The notes beneath the pieces are model-generated. The model had not been told where the DNA came from and ran no database searches. It worked only from the letters and a program-made list of their open reading frames with translations. This document shows, in pieces, positions 45,697-56,921 of a stretch of 64,000 bases of DNA. Position 1 is the stretch's first letter. The number at the start of each line of letters is the position of its first letter. Position numbers and translations under genes: made by a program. The DNA is from Adiantum capillus-veneris (lineage: Eukaryota > Streptophyta > Polypodiopsida > Polypodiales > Pteridaceae), in contig CM043954.1 in NCBI GenBank assembly GCA_014529385.2, positions 5,395,306-5,459,305 of the forward strand, given 5' to 3'.

Positions 45697-45981
45697 TGTT
45701 AACCCTCACGGCACACGGACACCCTATGATCTATAAACGTTGTATTATTTAGAGTCAGGTACCGGGCTTGTCGGACCAATAAGGAAAGGTAGAGTGATCG
45801 CCGATGAGAGGCGCCATTTAACTTGGACATTCAAGGGATTAGTTGGTTAAGCATGGGCGCCCAAGTGTGAATGGGGTGAGCTCCTATAAAAGCCAACTAA
45901 ACCTAATTTTTACTTATTCTCTCATTTGTGCAATTGAAGAGTGCTCTTGCTCCATCTCCATCTTCTTCTTCTTCACCTCCT

Positions 45982-46013
<32 letters not shown>

Positions 46014-46255
46014 AGAGTGTGTGTGCGATCGAGCATTACGAAGGCACGACGGCGGCGAAGCGGTTGAGCGCGGCACGACTGCAGCTTCTTCTTCATCGCG
46101 GCGAGGAATCCACCACGAAGGCGAGCGTAGAGCGGTGAGTGACACACCCTTTGTTTTCTTGAGCTTGCTAGTTTAGGCTTGTTGTGTGCTTGGAGCCGTT
46201 TGTGGCTCGCATACGGTGTATTGGCAAGTCCCTTGCTTCGACAGTGCGGCAAGGA
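45697..46255 (+). repeat. Element N 5' LTR, part shared with 3' LTR
   Basis: About 99% identical by eye to 53774-54335. A TATA-like TATAAAAG lies at 45891-45898. After 46255 the 5' copy continues into sequence not found in the 3' LTR, up to the primer site at about 46604. The true LTR end is therefore unresolved: either the LTR is about 900 bp and the 3' copy has an internal loss, or the leader begins here. Confidence 0.85.
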
Positions 46256-46603
46256 TATATACTAGACTCACTCTTATATATATACCCTACTCCCTCAAGA
46301 GAGAATGAGAGCATGTGGGACAAGTCCTCCACTCTCCTCCTTTCTCTTCCCACTTGCACCCTTAGACTTTCTAGTTTGGGCCTAGTTCCCTACTGGAAAT
46401 TGACAGTTTTAGGGATTCCGAGGGCATAGAGTGACCAAACGGAGGGCTGTAAAGCACGGCACGACCCTCTGACCGATACGCTCGTTTCGAGCTATCACAC
46501 GGCCCATTCCACGACACGCTCTAAAAAAATCTAGCAAAAAAAAAAACAAAAAACACGCTAAAAACTAGTCACAAGGCCTCCTAGAGCAGCTTTTTGACAC
46601 CTT

Positions 46604-46618
46604 AGGGTATCAGAAGCA
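46604..46618 (+). promoter_or_regulatory. Element N primer binding site (candidate)
   Basis: AGGGTATCAGAAGC resembles TGGTATCAGAGC of initiator tRNA-Met primers, directly before the gag ATG at 46620. Its distance from the shared LTR block suggests that the LTR extends to about 46600. Confidence 0.6.
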
Positions 46619-46619
46619 C

Positions 46620-47087
46620 ATGCACTTACGCTCTGGGCGGGTCCTAGAACACGAGCATATTGAGAGTGCCTCTGTTCATACGGACACCCATTACCCATCC
46701 ACGATAAGCTCTAGACCCTCAGCGGGGACACAAGGTAGCACCACCCAAGACCCTAAAATAGCCGCTAGTGACTCCTCCTCCGACTCAGAAATCATGGAAG
46801 CATACCCTACCCAAAACACTGAGAGAGAAGGCCATGCACCTCCCGAAGCTCCACAGCCTAGTACTAGTATGTTTAGCCGTTTCATGGAAACATTAGGTAG
46901 AGCTACTCGCTCGGAACCTGATGCAAATGAAGCACACGAAGGGGGTGGGGAAGTGGACTCTCCTTTCACATCGCACGTGGACCCCACACCCCCAAAGAGT
47001 GTCCATGTGGATATCTGCCAACTTCTTACCAAGAAGGCCCTGTTGAGCTGCCTCCTTCAGAAGTTCCCTCTAGAGTACCGTTGGTGA
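46620..47087 (+). pseudogene. Element N gag N-terminus
   Basis: The ATG at 46620 opens MHLRSGRVLEHEHIES, the LRSG start common in plant gypsy gag. The segment is Ser/Pro/Glu-rich. Near 47000 coding passes to the frame of the 47081-51721 ORF by a one-base shift, and the last 25 residues of this frame are off-track. Confidence 0.8.
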
Positions 47088-50000
47088 CAAGTAAAACCAC
47101 GGGGAGCAACATTGCTTCTACCTCACAAGAAACCATTAACACGTCGACTCTAGAAGGATTGTTCATTAATGATCATTGGACATATGACCTCCACACTGAG
47201 GTGTTGACGGAGCTACACTCTGGCCATGCCTACCATGTAGGATGGATAAAGATTGTACAATCCACCTCTAGTGCCACGAGCATCGAAGATCAACAGAAAA
47301 TGATTTGTAATGTTATCCATGGCATTATTCAATCAGAAAGGCAAAACCGAGGGGTAAATATACTCTCAACTGGCCCCATGAGATTTCTGGATACGAGCAA
47401 GGCTCAACAGCCTACTCTATCACAAATGGAGACTCCTCTAATGAGCCCCATGGACCCATCTTACGTCATTTCACCTGGGGTCTCTATGCAATCTGAGCCT
47501 CCGAGCGAAAACTTTAGCTTCCCTAACTTGGCTCAACCCTCTATCAAGGAAAACACAGTGCTCACTCCAGGGATAAGCCTGACAGAGAATGTACCGATGA
47601 CATCTACGGTTAGCGCAGTGCCACTACCTAGTGTCGTAGTACCTAATATGGGGCCTCGACCATATGTGCCTCTAGCCCCATATGCACACATGGCCCCCAC
47701 ACCTCCAATTGTACCACTTGCTTATGCTCCTCGACTACCGCTCCCTAGCTCTTATCCGAGTGGACCTATGCCCGGTTATGTTCCATATCCTGCATCATCT
47801 ACACATATGCCAAGACCGGTACCCGTTCCTCTCCCACATATGATTCCAAGAGTACCTCCACCGGCCCTACCTCCTCACATAGGTGACTTGGCAGCGTTTG
47901 CTCAAACCATAGGTCGATCTATCGCGGAAAGTATGCGTCATGCATCTGATAGAGAGCCTAGAAGTAAGGCAGTACAAATTGCCAAACTCACGCAAAAATT
48001 CAATGGGGACGAAGATGCTAGGAAACACATTGAAGTGTTTGAACAAGTATGTGATTCCTTAGGGGAACGCAACGAACTACATAAGTGCAATGCCTTAAGC
48101 TTGACATTAAGTGGGAAGGCTGGAGATTGGTATAGGACCCTAAGGGTGGACGAGAAAACAATCTACCCTACCCTTCGAAGGTTGTTTCTAAAGGAGTACA
48201 TACGAGAAGGTGTGCTTTGGGGTGTAGCATCTCAGCTACAGAAGGCCGAACGTAAGGAAGGAGAGTCAGTAAGGGACTTCATTAGTCGTCTCAAGCACTT
48301 AAACTCTCGTTGCCCTGTAAATGAGCGCTTCAACAATAACCAACTGCTTGATCGATTCATTCGAGGGTTGAGGAATGAAGGAATCTATAATGGACTAGTG
48401 ATTAGAGGTATCACAACCTGGGAAGATGTCACTGCCAATGCAATCCAATTAGAGGACAACTTGATGATAGCAGGCATGAGGGTGTCTACTGACACGAGAT
48501 CCACTAGCTCACAAGCCATTGAGTATGAACCCATGACTGCAAAGCCCATTGCCAATGAGCCAAAGGTATTTGAGACATTCTTGACAGACCTCACCAAGGC
48601 AATCCAAGAGTCTCTTAAGGATAATCGACCCCCTCAAAATAGTCACATGTATCCAAGAAGGGAGCAACAATGGTGTTCCATTTGCTTAGGTCCACATAGC
48701 ACTAGTGAGTGCCCTACGTTTAGAATAAAATTTAATGGAACTTGCAACGCATGTGGTAGGTATGGTCACCAAGCTAAGGATTGTTTAATGATCAAACGTA
48801 TGATGGCAAATAGACCACCTGTAGCCTGGACGGATGCACCTCGAGCTCCTGTATTGATGCCTACTCCACCTGTTGAGCAACTACCGCAACACATGGTCCC
48901 TAGATCTCAAAATGTTGTACAAGCTACACCGTTACCACCTCCTGTGCTAGGACCGCAGCCCCCGCATCCAAGAGTCGCCCCTATGAACCAAGTGGGTTGC
49001 GAGCCATCAAATGCTTATGCAGATGGCTGTGAGGAGGAAATAGACACTAGTATTGCCTACGGACTTGATACATTGGAAGAATGTCCTATATACTACATGG
49101 AAGATTGTTGGGGACAAGTCAAGCCGGTTTATCAAGCTGCTGCTCTCGGACCCAGAGGTCAAAATATCAACACCCAGGCTAGGAGGCCACCTCTTCAATG
49201 CTACGAGTGTGGTGGACCACATCGAGTAGCGGAGTGCCCTATTAGGCTGCAAAAGAATGCTGCACAGATGCAAATGAATCAAGGGAGCACGTCTGCAATG
49301 CCAATACTCACATGTAATCGTTGTGGCATAGATCACTTGATTGCCCAATGCCCCTATAACCCAAATGCGCCTAAAATCACACCCCTAAATTTGGTCGAAA
49401 TTGCTAGTGTGACATCGCCAATACCACCCGTCGCACCTGCTTATGCGATTACACGGTCCATGCTTCAAGGGCCAGGACATATCCTCGAAGAGAGAGATAC
49501 CGCGTCAGTTATCCAAGCAAAGAAAAAGAAGACACGAAGGAAGAAGTCGCAGAATACGGAAAATTCAAAGCCAAGTTCCAAAACAAACATAGGAACAGGA
49601 GATGACCCCGTGTATATGAATGACCTCGAGGATGATTCAGATTCAGTCGAGACAATGGAGACTAGAACCAATACCACAAAGGGAAAGACCGACAAAGAAA
49701 ACCGTAACATGGAACCAAATGAAAACCGAATAAGAGAAAACCATAAAGAGCCTCTGAAAACACCACAAGTGTTTCCAAATCCAATCCAAGACCCCCAAGA
49801 TAAACCGCAGGGGCAAAAAGGGAAGAATCGTAAAAAGAAGATTGGGACGTACCCAAACCCAGTAGACGAGATTGAGCAGGTGAAACATCTAAGAGGTTTA
49901 GTGGAGGAGACTCAAAGGAAACTAGAACCAGAACCCATGCATATCAAAATTCATGACACAGTGTTTCCCACGCAAGTTCATCCACCCCACATGAACCATA

Positions 50001-51721
50001 GATCGTTAGCCATATCTAGTATCATCCAAGAAGGGAGTGAGGACAGGACATCAGAAAGTGAGCATACACCCTTCTTGTTGGAAAGGATGTTTAACGAAGG
50101 AATACCTGATCCCATTCAGGAATATGAGATTCCATCCTCACCAGTTCCTAGTCAAGGACCTACACCCTGCAAAACGCCAATGAATGTTGCCAAACTAGTG
50201 GACTTCATGTCTTCTGAGGTCCGAACCACGATCATAGCAAAGCTGTATGGAGATCCTGAGTTATTCCTTGCACTTCGAGCATTCCTTAACGGAGAGCTAC
50301 GAACGGGATTACCGCAGTTTGCGCAACCAAATAGGCCTGACTCGATTATGATTGATGAGGAAAATCATGTGCAATCACTTGACTTAGATGGACACGAGTC
50401 TGTGATCGAGGTACCCATTAACGAATTAGGCCAGTATTTTGAAGGCGACGAGTCTAATGCGACCCTACCCATCACTACCAAGGGATTAACTATAAAGGGA
50501 ATTCTTGATGGTGGTGCGGGAGTTAGCATCGTTACAAAAGATTGTTGGGAATCCATGGGAAAACCCCGCCTCAGTGTTACTAACATTGTGGTAAAGATGG
50601 CAAATGGTACCATAGCCAAACCTATCGGGATGCTCAAGGATCTTAAGATCAAAGTTCTAGGATACAAGGTACGACATACGTTCATTGTAATGGATTTCTC
50701 TAAACACCTTATGTCATATGAAATGATTTTAGGACGACCATTCATGAGGGAAGCACAAATGGTTCACGATTGGTCTAAAAATCATGTCTATTTGCAATTC
50801 CAAGACTCTGTCCTTAGAGTGGATTTGGTGACTGGTAAGGTACACCCCTTAGGGAGCAAAACCATTATTGATCATCGCTCTGACACCACAGTTCACTCGG
50901 CCCCACTACAATATTGTTACACTTGTAAGAAGGATACAGACATTGGCCAAGATTCTCCTTACATGGATGTGTTACCGGGTATGACGGAATCAGACAATGT
51001 GGATTGGGTCCACCTAGCATCAACCATAGACACTTGGGGAAATAGGGGGACGACCTGGGTAACACCTGAGGGGGATGAAATGCCTATGCCCTTAAATATG
51101 CTACAAGCAATGCATATCGCTTCTGACAAGACTCATCCTAATGTAACGAAGAAAACATACAAGTGGGTCCCTAAAGCTTCTTTAGTGACCATAACTAGTG
51201 CTAAAAAACAGAAGCCTTGTAAGAAACGTACCACTCACTCCAATAAAAGTAAGAAAATGTTGCGATGGATCCCTAAAATACTATTGGAAGCCCAAGGCTA
51301 CTCAGTAGCTCCAAAACGAATCAATGATCGTGGAAAGAAAAAAATCACAGAATGCTACACACCTGCTCCCGAGCTAGTTTGGGTACCAAAGAAAGAACGA
51401 TTTGTTCCACCTAGCTCAGGAAGGGGGGAGTCCCATGAAGATTCTAGCTCCTCATGTAATACATCCATAGAGGTAAAAGCTTCTACACCGCCTCCATCTA
51501 TAGTAGTGGACCTCCATGAAGCTACAAAAGAATCCACACCTCCCAGTGTTCAAGAATCACCTGATGAACCACTTCAAGCTCGATCCTGGGAGAGTACCTT
51601 ACCACCCTTGCAACTTGACGAGGCACCTAGGGTAATAGAAAACTACTGGCAAAAATCCTCACCTATTACCAACTGGAACAATTGGTTTCAAAGGGTGACA
51701 AGCTCATTTCAAACGGTATGA
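47081..51721 (+). CDS. Element N gag-protease polyprotein
   Basis: A 1546-codon open frame without stops (upstream start in another frame, at 46620). A Pro-rich segment spans about residues 100-270. The gag core lies at about 300-470 (LTQKFNGDEDARKHIEVFE, LSGKAGDWYRTLR, LFLKEYIREGVLW, then DFISRLKHLNSRC). There are four zinc knuckles at about 525-770: CSICLGPHSTSEC, CNACGRYGHQAKDC, CYECGGPHRVAEC and CNRCGIDHLIAQC; three have the short CX2CX3HX4C spacing. A basic/acidic linker follows, then an aspartic protease at about 1130-1230 (GILDGGAGVSIVTKD with DGG in place of DSG, and YEMILGRPFMREAQM). The C-terminal tail has YKWVPKAS, LRWIPKIL and LVWVPKKE. No RT or integrase. Confidence 0.9.
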   Translation: MVTSKTTGSNIASTSQETINTSTLEGLFINDHWTYDLHTEVLTELHSGHAYHVGWIKIVQSTSSATSIEDQQKMICNVIHGIIQSERQNRGVNILSTGPMRFLDTSKAQQPTLSQMETPLMSPMDPSYVISPGVSMQSEPPSENFSFPNLAQPSIKENTVLTPGISLTENVPMTSTVSAVPLPSVVVPNMGPRPYVPLAPYAHMAPTPPIVPLAYAPRLPLPSSYPSGPMPGYVPYPASSTHMPRPVPVPLPHMIPRVPPPALPPHIGDLAAFAQTIGRSIAESMRHASDREPRSKAVQIAKLTQKFNGDEDARKHIEVFEQVCDSLGERNELHKCNALSLTLSGKAGDWYRTLRVDEKTIYPTLRRLFLKEYIREGVLWGVASQLQKAERKEGESVRDFISRLKHLNSRCPVNERFNNNQLLDRFIRGLRNEGIYNGLVIRGITTWEDVTANAIQLEDNLMIAGMRVSTDTRSTSSQAIEYEPMTAKPIANEPKVFETFLTDLTKAIQESLKDNRPPQNSHMYPRREQQWCSICLGPHSTSECPTFRIKFNGTCNACGRYGHQAKDCLMIKRMMANRPPVAWTDAPRAPVLMPTPPVEQLPQHMVPRSQNVVQATPLPPPVLGPQPPHPRVAPMNQVGCEPSNAYADGCEEEIDTSIAYGLDTLEECPIYYMEDCWGQVKPVYQAAALGPRGQNINTQARRPPLQCYECGGPHRVAECPIRLQKNAAQMQMNQGSTSAMPILTCNRCGIDHLIAQCPYNPNAPKITPLNLVEIASVTSPIPPVAPAYAITRSMLQGPGHILEERDTASVIQAKKKKTRRKKSQNTENSKPSSKTNIGTGDDPVYMNDLEDDSDSVETMETRTNTTKGKTDKENRNMEPNENRIRENHKEPLKTPQVFPNPIQDPQDKPQGQKGKNRKKKIGTYPNPVDEIEQVKHLRGLVEETQRKLEPEPMHIKIHDTVFPTQVHPPHMNHRSLAISSIIQEGSEDRTSESEHTPFLLERMFNEGIPDPIQEYEIPSSPVPSQGPTPCKTPMNVAKLVDFMSSEVRTTIIAKLYGDPELFLALRAFLNGELRTGLPQFAQPNRPDSIMIDEENHVQSLDLDGHESVIEVPINELGQYFEGDESNATLPITTKGLTIKGILDGGAGVSIVTKDCWESMGKPRLSVTNIVVKMANGTIAKPIGMLKDLKIKVLGYKVRHTFIVMDFSKHLMSYEMILGRPFMREAQMVHDWSKNHVYLQFQDSVLRVDLVTGKVHPLGSKTIIDHRSDTTVHSAPLQYCYTCKKDTDIGQDSPYMDVLPGMTESDNVDWVHLASTIDTWGNRGTTWVTPEGDEMPMPLNMLQAMHIASDKTHPNVTKKTYKWVPKASLVTITSAKKQKPCKKRTTHSNKSKKMLRWIPKILLEAQGYSVAPKRINDRGKKKITECYTPAPELVWVPKKERFVPPSSGRGESHEDSSSSCNTSIEVKASTPPPSIVVDLHEATKESTPPSVQESPDEPLQARSWESTLPPLQLDEAPRVIENYWQKSSPITNWNNWFQRVTSSFQTV

Positions 51722-53761
51722 TCTACCCAAGGAAGGGGGGAGTGTTTGCTGACAGTCATCATTCATTTGTTTCCCTCTCAACCTTTTTCCCTGACCTCTC
51801 AATCTCCGATCTTAGGGAATGTATATATATAGCTTTATACTCGCAAAAAAACAAAAATAGTAAAGAGCAAGAGCGCCTAGCAATGAAAGAGCACCCTATC
51901 AGATCTTACATATAAGTCCAAATTCACCGTGTCAAGTCAAGCAACACACAAAAACAACTCTTATGTTTTAAAGGCCTAACCAAATCTATCTGTCTTGTCA
52001 GAAATGGCTACTTAACCAGAGGCATGCACTTCTATTTTTTATGAAAGGTACCCCTTGTCTTTTCAACAAGTGTTCTACGTATGCTACCCTATACTTTCTT
52101 GCGAATGGGATTTGATAGAGAGCCTTGCATGTGAGAGAAATTTTGAGGAGTTAGAATGGCTGATACGTCTATGGCTAACTAGTGATCCCTACCCAGTAGC
52201 GAATGTGTCTCCAATGGCACATGCTTATTCTTTTGCACAAGATGAGTATCCACGCATCACGAGGTTCTTGATTAGCATGCTTGCACAAGAGGACGATGAA
52301 GAGGAACTAATAGAGACCGAGGAAGACTATGGCCTCACAGACAACGATTTTATTTATCTAGATGATGAGGATAGAGGCCTAGCCTTAGGGTGGCCACCCG
52401 GTTTATATAATATCCTCTTTCCTTGATTCTAAAAGGGGTGACAGATAGGTAGGTTAGGGGTCTAGATTGTGTTTTGAGTTTGTTTTTTAGGAGTTTTAAT
52501 TTTTCCCACTGATGTGCCTCCTGGAGGTATTCCTTTTGTTTCCTAGTGTGTACAGGAGCGTGTTGCTATTGATAGGATTTGGACCTTCATGGAACCTTCA
52601 AATCAAGCGCGACCATCAACACAAACAGGTGTTTCTTATCCATTAGCATTGCCCTTATCTTTTTTGCATCCATGTTTGTCTGCTTTGATTGTGATTGGTA
52701 GCATAATATTCAGCGCATTGGCTTAGTATCAAACATTTAATTCAATGTAATGTTTTGTCATAATCACTTGTCTAGGTTTAAAAATCAAGCAGTCCGACTA
52801 AGCTAGTTTGACCAAGTTAGGTGTTAGAGATCTTCTCTTAATACCATGGGGAATGCCTTCCTAATAAACAATGGTTACTTAGGTTCTTAATCCGATTTAG
52901 GCAGCATTGTATGAAATGTACTAGGGCTTTCTAGTGGGCTTGACCCTATTGACCTTTAGCTTAAGTATTATAAAGGGAGTTTACTAATGTGATGAGCCTG
53001 GGGAGTGTAACAATGTTATATGACCCCCCAAAGTTACAAAATTTAAATGCTGAAAATGAACAAGCAAAAATCAAAGTGCCACAATGTAAAATTTTAAGCT
53101 GGAAAAGAAATCTCGGCTTGATTTGGTACTTCACTCACATGTATTGCCAATGGTACTAGAGCCCTAGAGGTTCCCAGTGTGGGCGCTTTTCCTTGAAAAG
53201 CACAAAACCCAAGGCATACAAAATAAGCACACACATCAAAATTGAATCAGTGTGAAAAGACCTTGGGGGGTCAAAGAAAAAGTAATCAGTCAGGCGATGA
53301 TTTCATGAGAAATTCCTTTTATGGTAGCTTAACTACAAAGTTTTCTAGGTATAGCCTCTAGTCAGCCCTTGAACATGAATACTTGGCTCTCGTGATTAAA
53401 CAACTTAATTGACCACAGAAAATTAAGAAGCTTACCCATGGTATTAATATTCGATCTCTAGTGCTTTTCGACTGTCAAATTAGTGACCCCAGACTTGTTT
53501 AATTTTCTACCTTTACATCTGTTTATGCATTTGATTACATTGCAATTTAATGTTCATTGCTGACAAATTGTTTGAAATTCTTTTACCAATCACTTTTTCT
53601 ACCTAAAACTGCATATGCTTTTTAAGAGAATGCAATTACTGTGCCAATGTTGTTTGATTTTGCAGTGACTGAAGAAGGCTAAGGACATTCATCTCAAATG
53701 CTCTTCCACCTCGACGAACCAGCTTCAACTCAATAGCTTCCGAGGAAGGAATCTACATCAG
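51722..53761 (+). other. Element N 3' non-coding region with a small acidic ORF
   Basis: A 137-codon open stretch (52016-52426) has no in-frame ATG near its start, and ends in an acidic segment (DDEEELIETEEDYGLTDND). It may be a spliced exon or chance. The remaining 1.3 kb shows no coding. It ends at the polypurine tract. Confidence 0.5.
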
Positions 53762-53773
53762 GAAGGGGGGCAT
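53761..53773 (+). promoter_or_regulatory. Element N polypurine tract
   Basis: AGGAAGGGGGGCA directly before the 3' LTR start TGTTAACC. Confidence 0.88.
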
Positions 53774-54342
53774 GTTAACCCTCACGGCACACGGACACCC
53801 TATGATCTATAAACGTTGTATTATTTAGAGTCAAGTACCGGGCTTGTCGGACCAATAAGGAAAGGTAGAGTGATCGCCGATGAGAGGCGCACTTTAACTT
53901 GGACATTCAAGGGATTAGTTGGTTAAGCATGGGCGCCCAAGTGTGAATGGGGTGAGCTCCTATAAAAGCCAACTAAACCTAATTTTTACTTATTCTCTCA
54001 TTTGTGCAATTGAAGAGTGCTCTTGCTCCATCTCCATCTTCTTCTTCTTCACCTCCTTGTGTGTGTGTGTGTAAGAGAGAGAGAGAGAGAGGGAGAGTGT
54101 GTGTGCGATCGAGCATTACGAAGGCACGACGGCGGCGAAGCGGTTGAGCGCGGCACGACTGCAGCTTCTTCTTCATCGCGGCGAGGAATCCACCACGAAG
54201 GCGAGCGTAGAGCGGTGAGTGACACACCCTTTGTTTTCTTGAGCTTGCTAGTTTAGGCTTGTTGTGTGCTTGGAGCCGTTTGTGGCTCGCATACGGTGTA
54301 TTGGCAAGTCCCTTGCTTCGACAGTGCGGCAAGGAGCGCACA
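53774..54342 (+). repeat. Element N 3' LTR
   Basis: Shares 562 bp with the 5' LTR, then seven bases (gcgcaca) before the target duplication. It is therefore shorter than the 5' side if that LTR runs to the primer site. Confidence 0.88.
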
Positions 54343-54347
54343 CATTC
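54343..54347. repeat. Target-site duplication of element N (cattc), right
   Basis: Second copy of cattc; the chromovirus protease frame is continuous across the pair. Confidence 0.92.
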
Positions 54348-54655
54348 CCAAACATCTGCTCCACCACATACTTATGAGAGTAGGGAGTCTATGTAAGCTT
54401 CAATTTCTTGACTAGCTTATAGTTCAAGAAGTTATGAGTTGCGCCATCATCCGCTAAAATACAAACATGTTGTCCATTAATAGTGCCATGCATGCAAATA
54501 AAATCATGGGGGCCAAAGGTGGGTTGCCACATTGAAGCAAGCACACAACACTTGTGCTTTTCTTCCATATGAAGAACCTCTATAGCACAACATTTAGGAG
54601 ATGAATCTAATGCACCGTGTGCATGGCCTTTTCTTTGCCTTGCAAAAGAGGACAA
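54343..54655 (-). pseudogene. G1 protease, proximal half
   Basis: CILADDGATHNFLNYKLVKKL matches the gypsy protease start (I-D-S/T-G-A-T-H-N-F), with DDG in place of DSG. A single TAG follows LKLT, and the frame then runs on to the N insertion point and continues at 45696. Confidence 0.85.
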
Positions 54656-55041
54656 TCTTTCTTGTTATGTTGGTCCAAAAGACATCTAAAACACAAATTG
54701 TGCTTCTTTGCACGCTCAAAATCAGCCGTGATGAGAGACCCATGTTGAGTATCTCGTGAGTGCTTAGTCTTCTTAGCCTCTTGTGGGCATGGAGAGGTAG
54801 ATTGTCTCTTATTCCTCTTGGAACGTATGGGAGATCTACCTTGCCATTGTCTCTTAGCCACATTGCTCTTAGCAAAAGTATTCTTAGAGTAGGGAACATT
54901 TCCTTTCCTCTCTTTGGTCATCATCATATCTTTGGGCATGACTGATGGCTTCTTCCAAAGTTTTTGAATGTTGGGTCTTGACATGAAGACGATAGTCTTT
55001 GTCAAGGTCCCTATTAAAACCCCGTATCTTTTGGAGTTCAT
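54607..55041 (-). pseudogene. G1 gag C-terminus with zinc knuckle
   Basis: A Lys/Arg-rich segment (RSPIRSKRNKRQS), then CFRCLLDQHNKKDC, a knuckle with CX2CX4HX4C spacing, followed by linker to the protease. Confidence 0.85.
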
Positions 55042-55691
55042 CTAGACCTTCTAGTTTTAAGATGATTTCCTGATACTTCAAAAGGTACTGTGTGAGAGAG
55101 AGGCCAGACATGCGGCATGCATCCCATGCTAACCAATTCTTATCTTCTTCATAAGAGTCCAAAAAATCTTTGGAGAAGAAGCTTGAAACGCAGCCCAAGA
55201 TGGAGGACGAACATCTATTGGAAATGTCATCTATTGAAGACAATAGTCTTTGTCAAGGGCCCTATTAAAACCTCGTATCTTTTGGAGTTCATCTAGACCT
55301 TCTAGTTTTAAGATGATTTCCTGATACTTCAAAAGGTACTGTGTGAGAGAGAGGCCAGACATGCGGCATGCATCCCATGCTAACCAATTCTTATCTTCTT
55401 CATAAGAGTCCAAAAACTCTTTGGAGAAGAAGCTTGAAACGCAGCCCAAGATGGAGGACGAGCATCTATTGGAAATGTCATTCACCACTTATAGGCCTTG
55501 CCTTTAAGAGATGGACTTGTTTCCATAGCCGTCTTTATATCCGGGGTGTGACTCAATCTATGAATATCACTCCATTTGTGTAAGAACGTATTGACCGTAT
55601 CCTTATTGCGATCACGCTCTTCCCCGTGAAATTGAGGAATGGTGACATTCTTAAGTAATGCATTGCTACCTTCTACATCTTCTACAACACT
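54884..55691 (-). pseudogene. G1 gag core with internal tandem duplication
   Basis: KNVTIPQFHGEERDRNKDTVNTFLHKW opens the gag core (55715 reading includes hAT bases before 55691). A 251-bp segment is then repeated in tandem (54992-55242 and 55243-55483): both copies encode LGCVSSFFSK and WLAWDACRMSGLSLTQYLLK. Since 251 is not a multiple of three, the duplication itself breaks the frame. Confidence 0.85.
55684..55691. repeat. Target-site duplication of hAT (acaacact), left
   Basis: Eight bases outside the left terminus; the right counterpart is gcagcact (63919-63926), 6 of 8 identical with two A/G transitions. Eight bp is the hAT hallmark. Confidence 0.8.
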
Positions 55692-55715
55692 CAGTGATTT
55701 CATTAACGTAATCAC
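55692..55715 (+). repeat. hAT left terminal inverted repeat
   Basis: CAGTGATTT…TTAACGTAATCAC. The right end on the reverse strand is CAGGGATTTTATATTTACGTAATTACG. Similarity continues imperfectly inward. Confidence 0.8.
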
Positions 55716-56921
55716 GATCGGGTGATTACGTCAATAACTCTAGTATTTACACAAAAAATCACGTGATCACGTTAATTGTTAACGTAACTTTGATTTTGAC
55801 CTGCAAAAACCTATAGAGCCGGTTAGCCCGCGGGGGTTTCTATTTTTCCCTGCGGGGCCCGCCAGGCTTTTTTCTTTTCCCCGCAGGCCCGCCGAGAATA
55901 TGCAGTAGCCCGGCGGGCCTGCGCGAAAATGAAAAATCCCAGCGGGAGTAATTATATATAGTAAATAGTGTGCTAACCCCGGTCTTTTAGCTAAGCAAAT
56001 CCTTGGGGAGTGTATCCGAGTGCCGGTATAGTCATCTCCTTGTGAATTGACCTAAGGTTACAGAGTCATAGGTCCTTTTTTTGGGCCGGACGTGATTCTT
56101 AATTCGGTAACCACTTCTAAAAAAATTTAATTCGTTTACCGACATAAAGGTATGAAACCAAAACAACTAAAAACTTGGAGAATCATGCTCATTGCGAAGA
56201 AGCCATTGGTCCAAATGAGGGTTGTAATTGGTTTTAGAAGATGAGCATATGTAAATGACGAGTCGATAGTCAAGGGTCGGATGTCCTCTACTAGTGTATC
56301 GGGCATATAAAGATCCTTGAAGTCTTGCATTTGAGTTGATTTACATTTGTCACTCAACAATATAAGAGCTATAATTCTTGATTGGGTTAAAATAGCTTTT
56401 ATATATTGAATTGGTTACATGGGTGGGCTACAATCCTTCACTAGGTACAAGTAGTCCTCAATTGAGTGATTATATTGAAGATTTATTTGCGTTAGTTCAT
56501 GCATTGGTTTATACAAAGAGTGCATTATGTATTATGATAGATTATTAGTGCATGAAATGACTAATCATATATTTTATTGCTTTCATTTGTTTTTTTGTAG
56601 CAAATAAAATTAGATGTGTCTTATTGTTTGCAAATCAAAGTGGACATATAAATAATCATTATAATAATAATTGCATAAAGAGATTCATAGCATTGTCATA
56701 GTTATTATGCCATGCATAGACTACATTGCAATGTGTATGGTTGCTCACAATGTAGGTGATCGATATGTAGATTGACTAGCGTGCATTGAAAATCTCATAT
56801 TGTGCATCATGGTTACTTTCATATTGAATGGTTTTTAAATTATAATATATATTGAAAATAAGAAAAATGTTTCAAAAACTGAACATCTTGTTCTTTTGTC
56901 TTCAGTTTTAATTTAAAAGCA
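55716..56921 (+). other. hAT left subterminal region
   Basis: A CpG-dense stretch (55815-55945, with repeated gcccgc/gcgggc) is followed by AT-rich sequence. cggtaac at 56105 and tttaccgac at 56135 recall the ttaccgacc motifs near the right end. No coding. Confidence 0.6.

Larger units (their letters stand above)
45697..54342 (+). mobile_element. Element N: 8.6-kb gag-protease LTR retrotransposon
   Basis: LTR start TGTTAACCCTC at 45697 and 53774, polypurine tract AGGAAGGGGGGCA just before the latter, primer site near 46604, target duplication cattc. The shared LTR blocks (45697-46255 and 53774-54335) differ at only a few bases, so this is the youngest LTR element here. Coding comprises gag and protease only, in a frame of more than 1500 codons. 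Like element M it has no polymerase and must use enzymes in trans. Confidence 0.92.
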
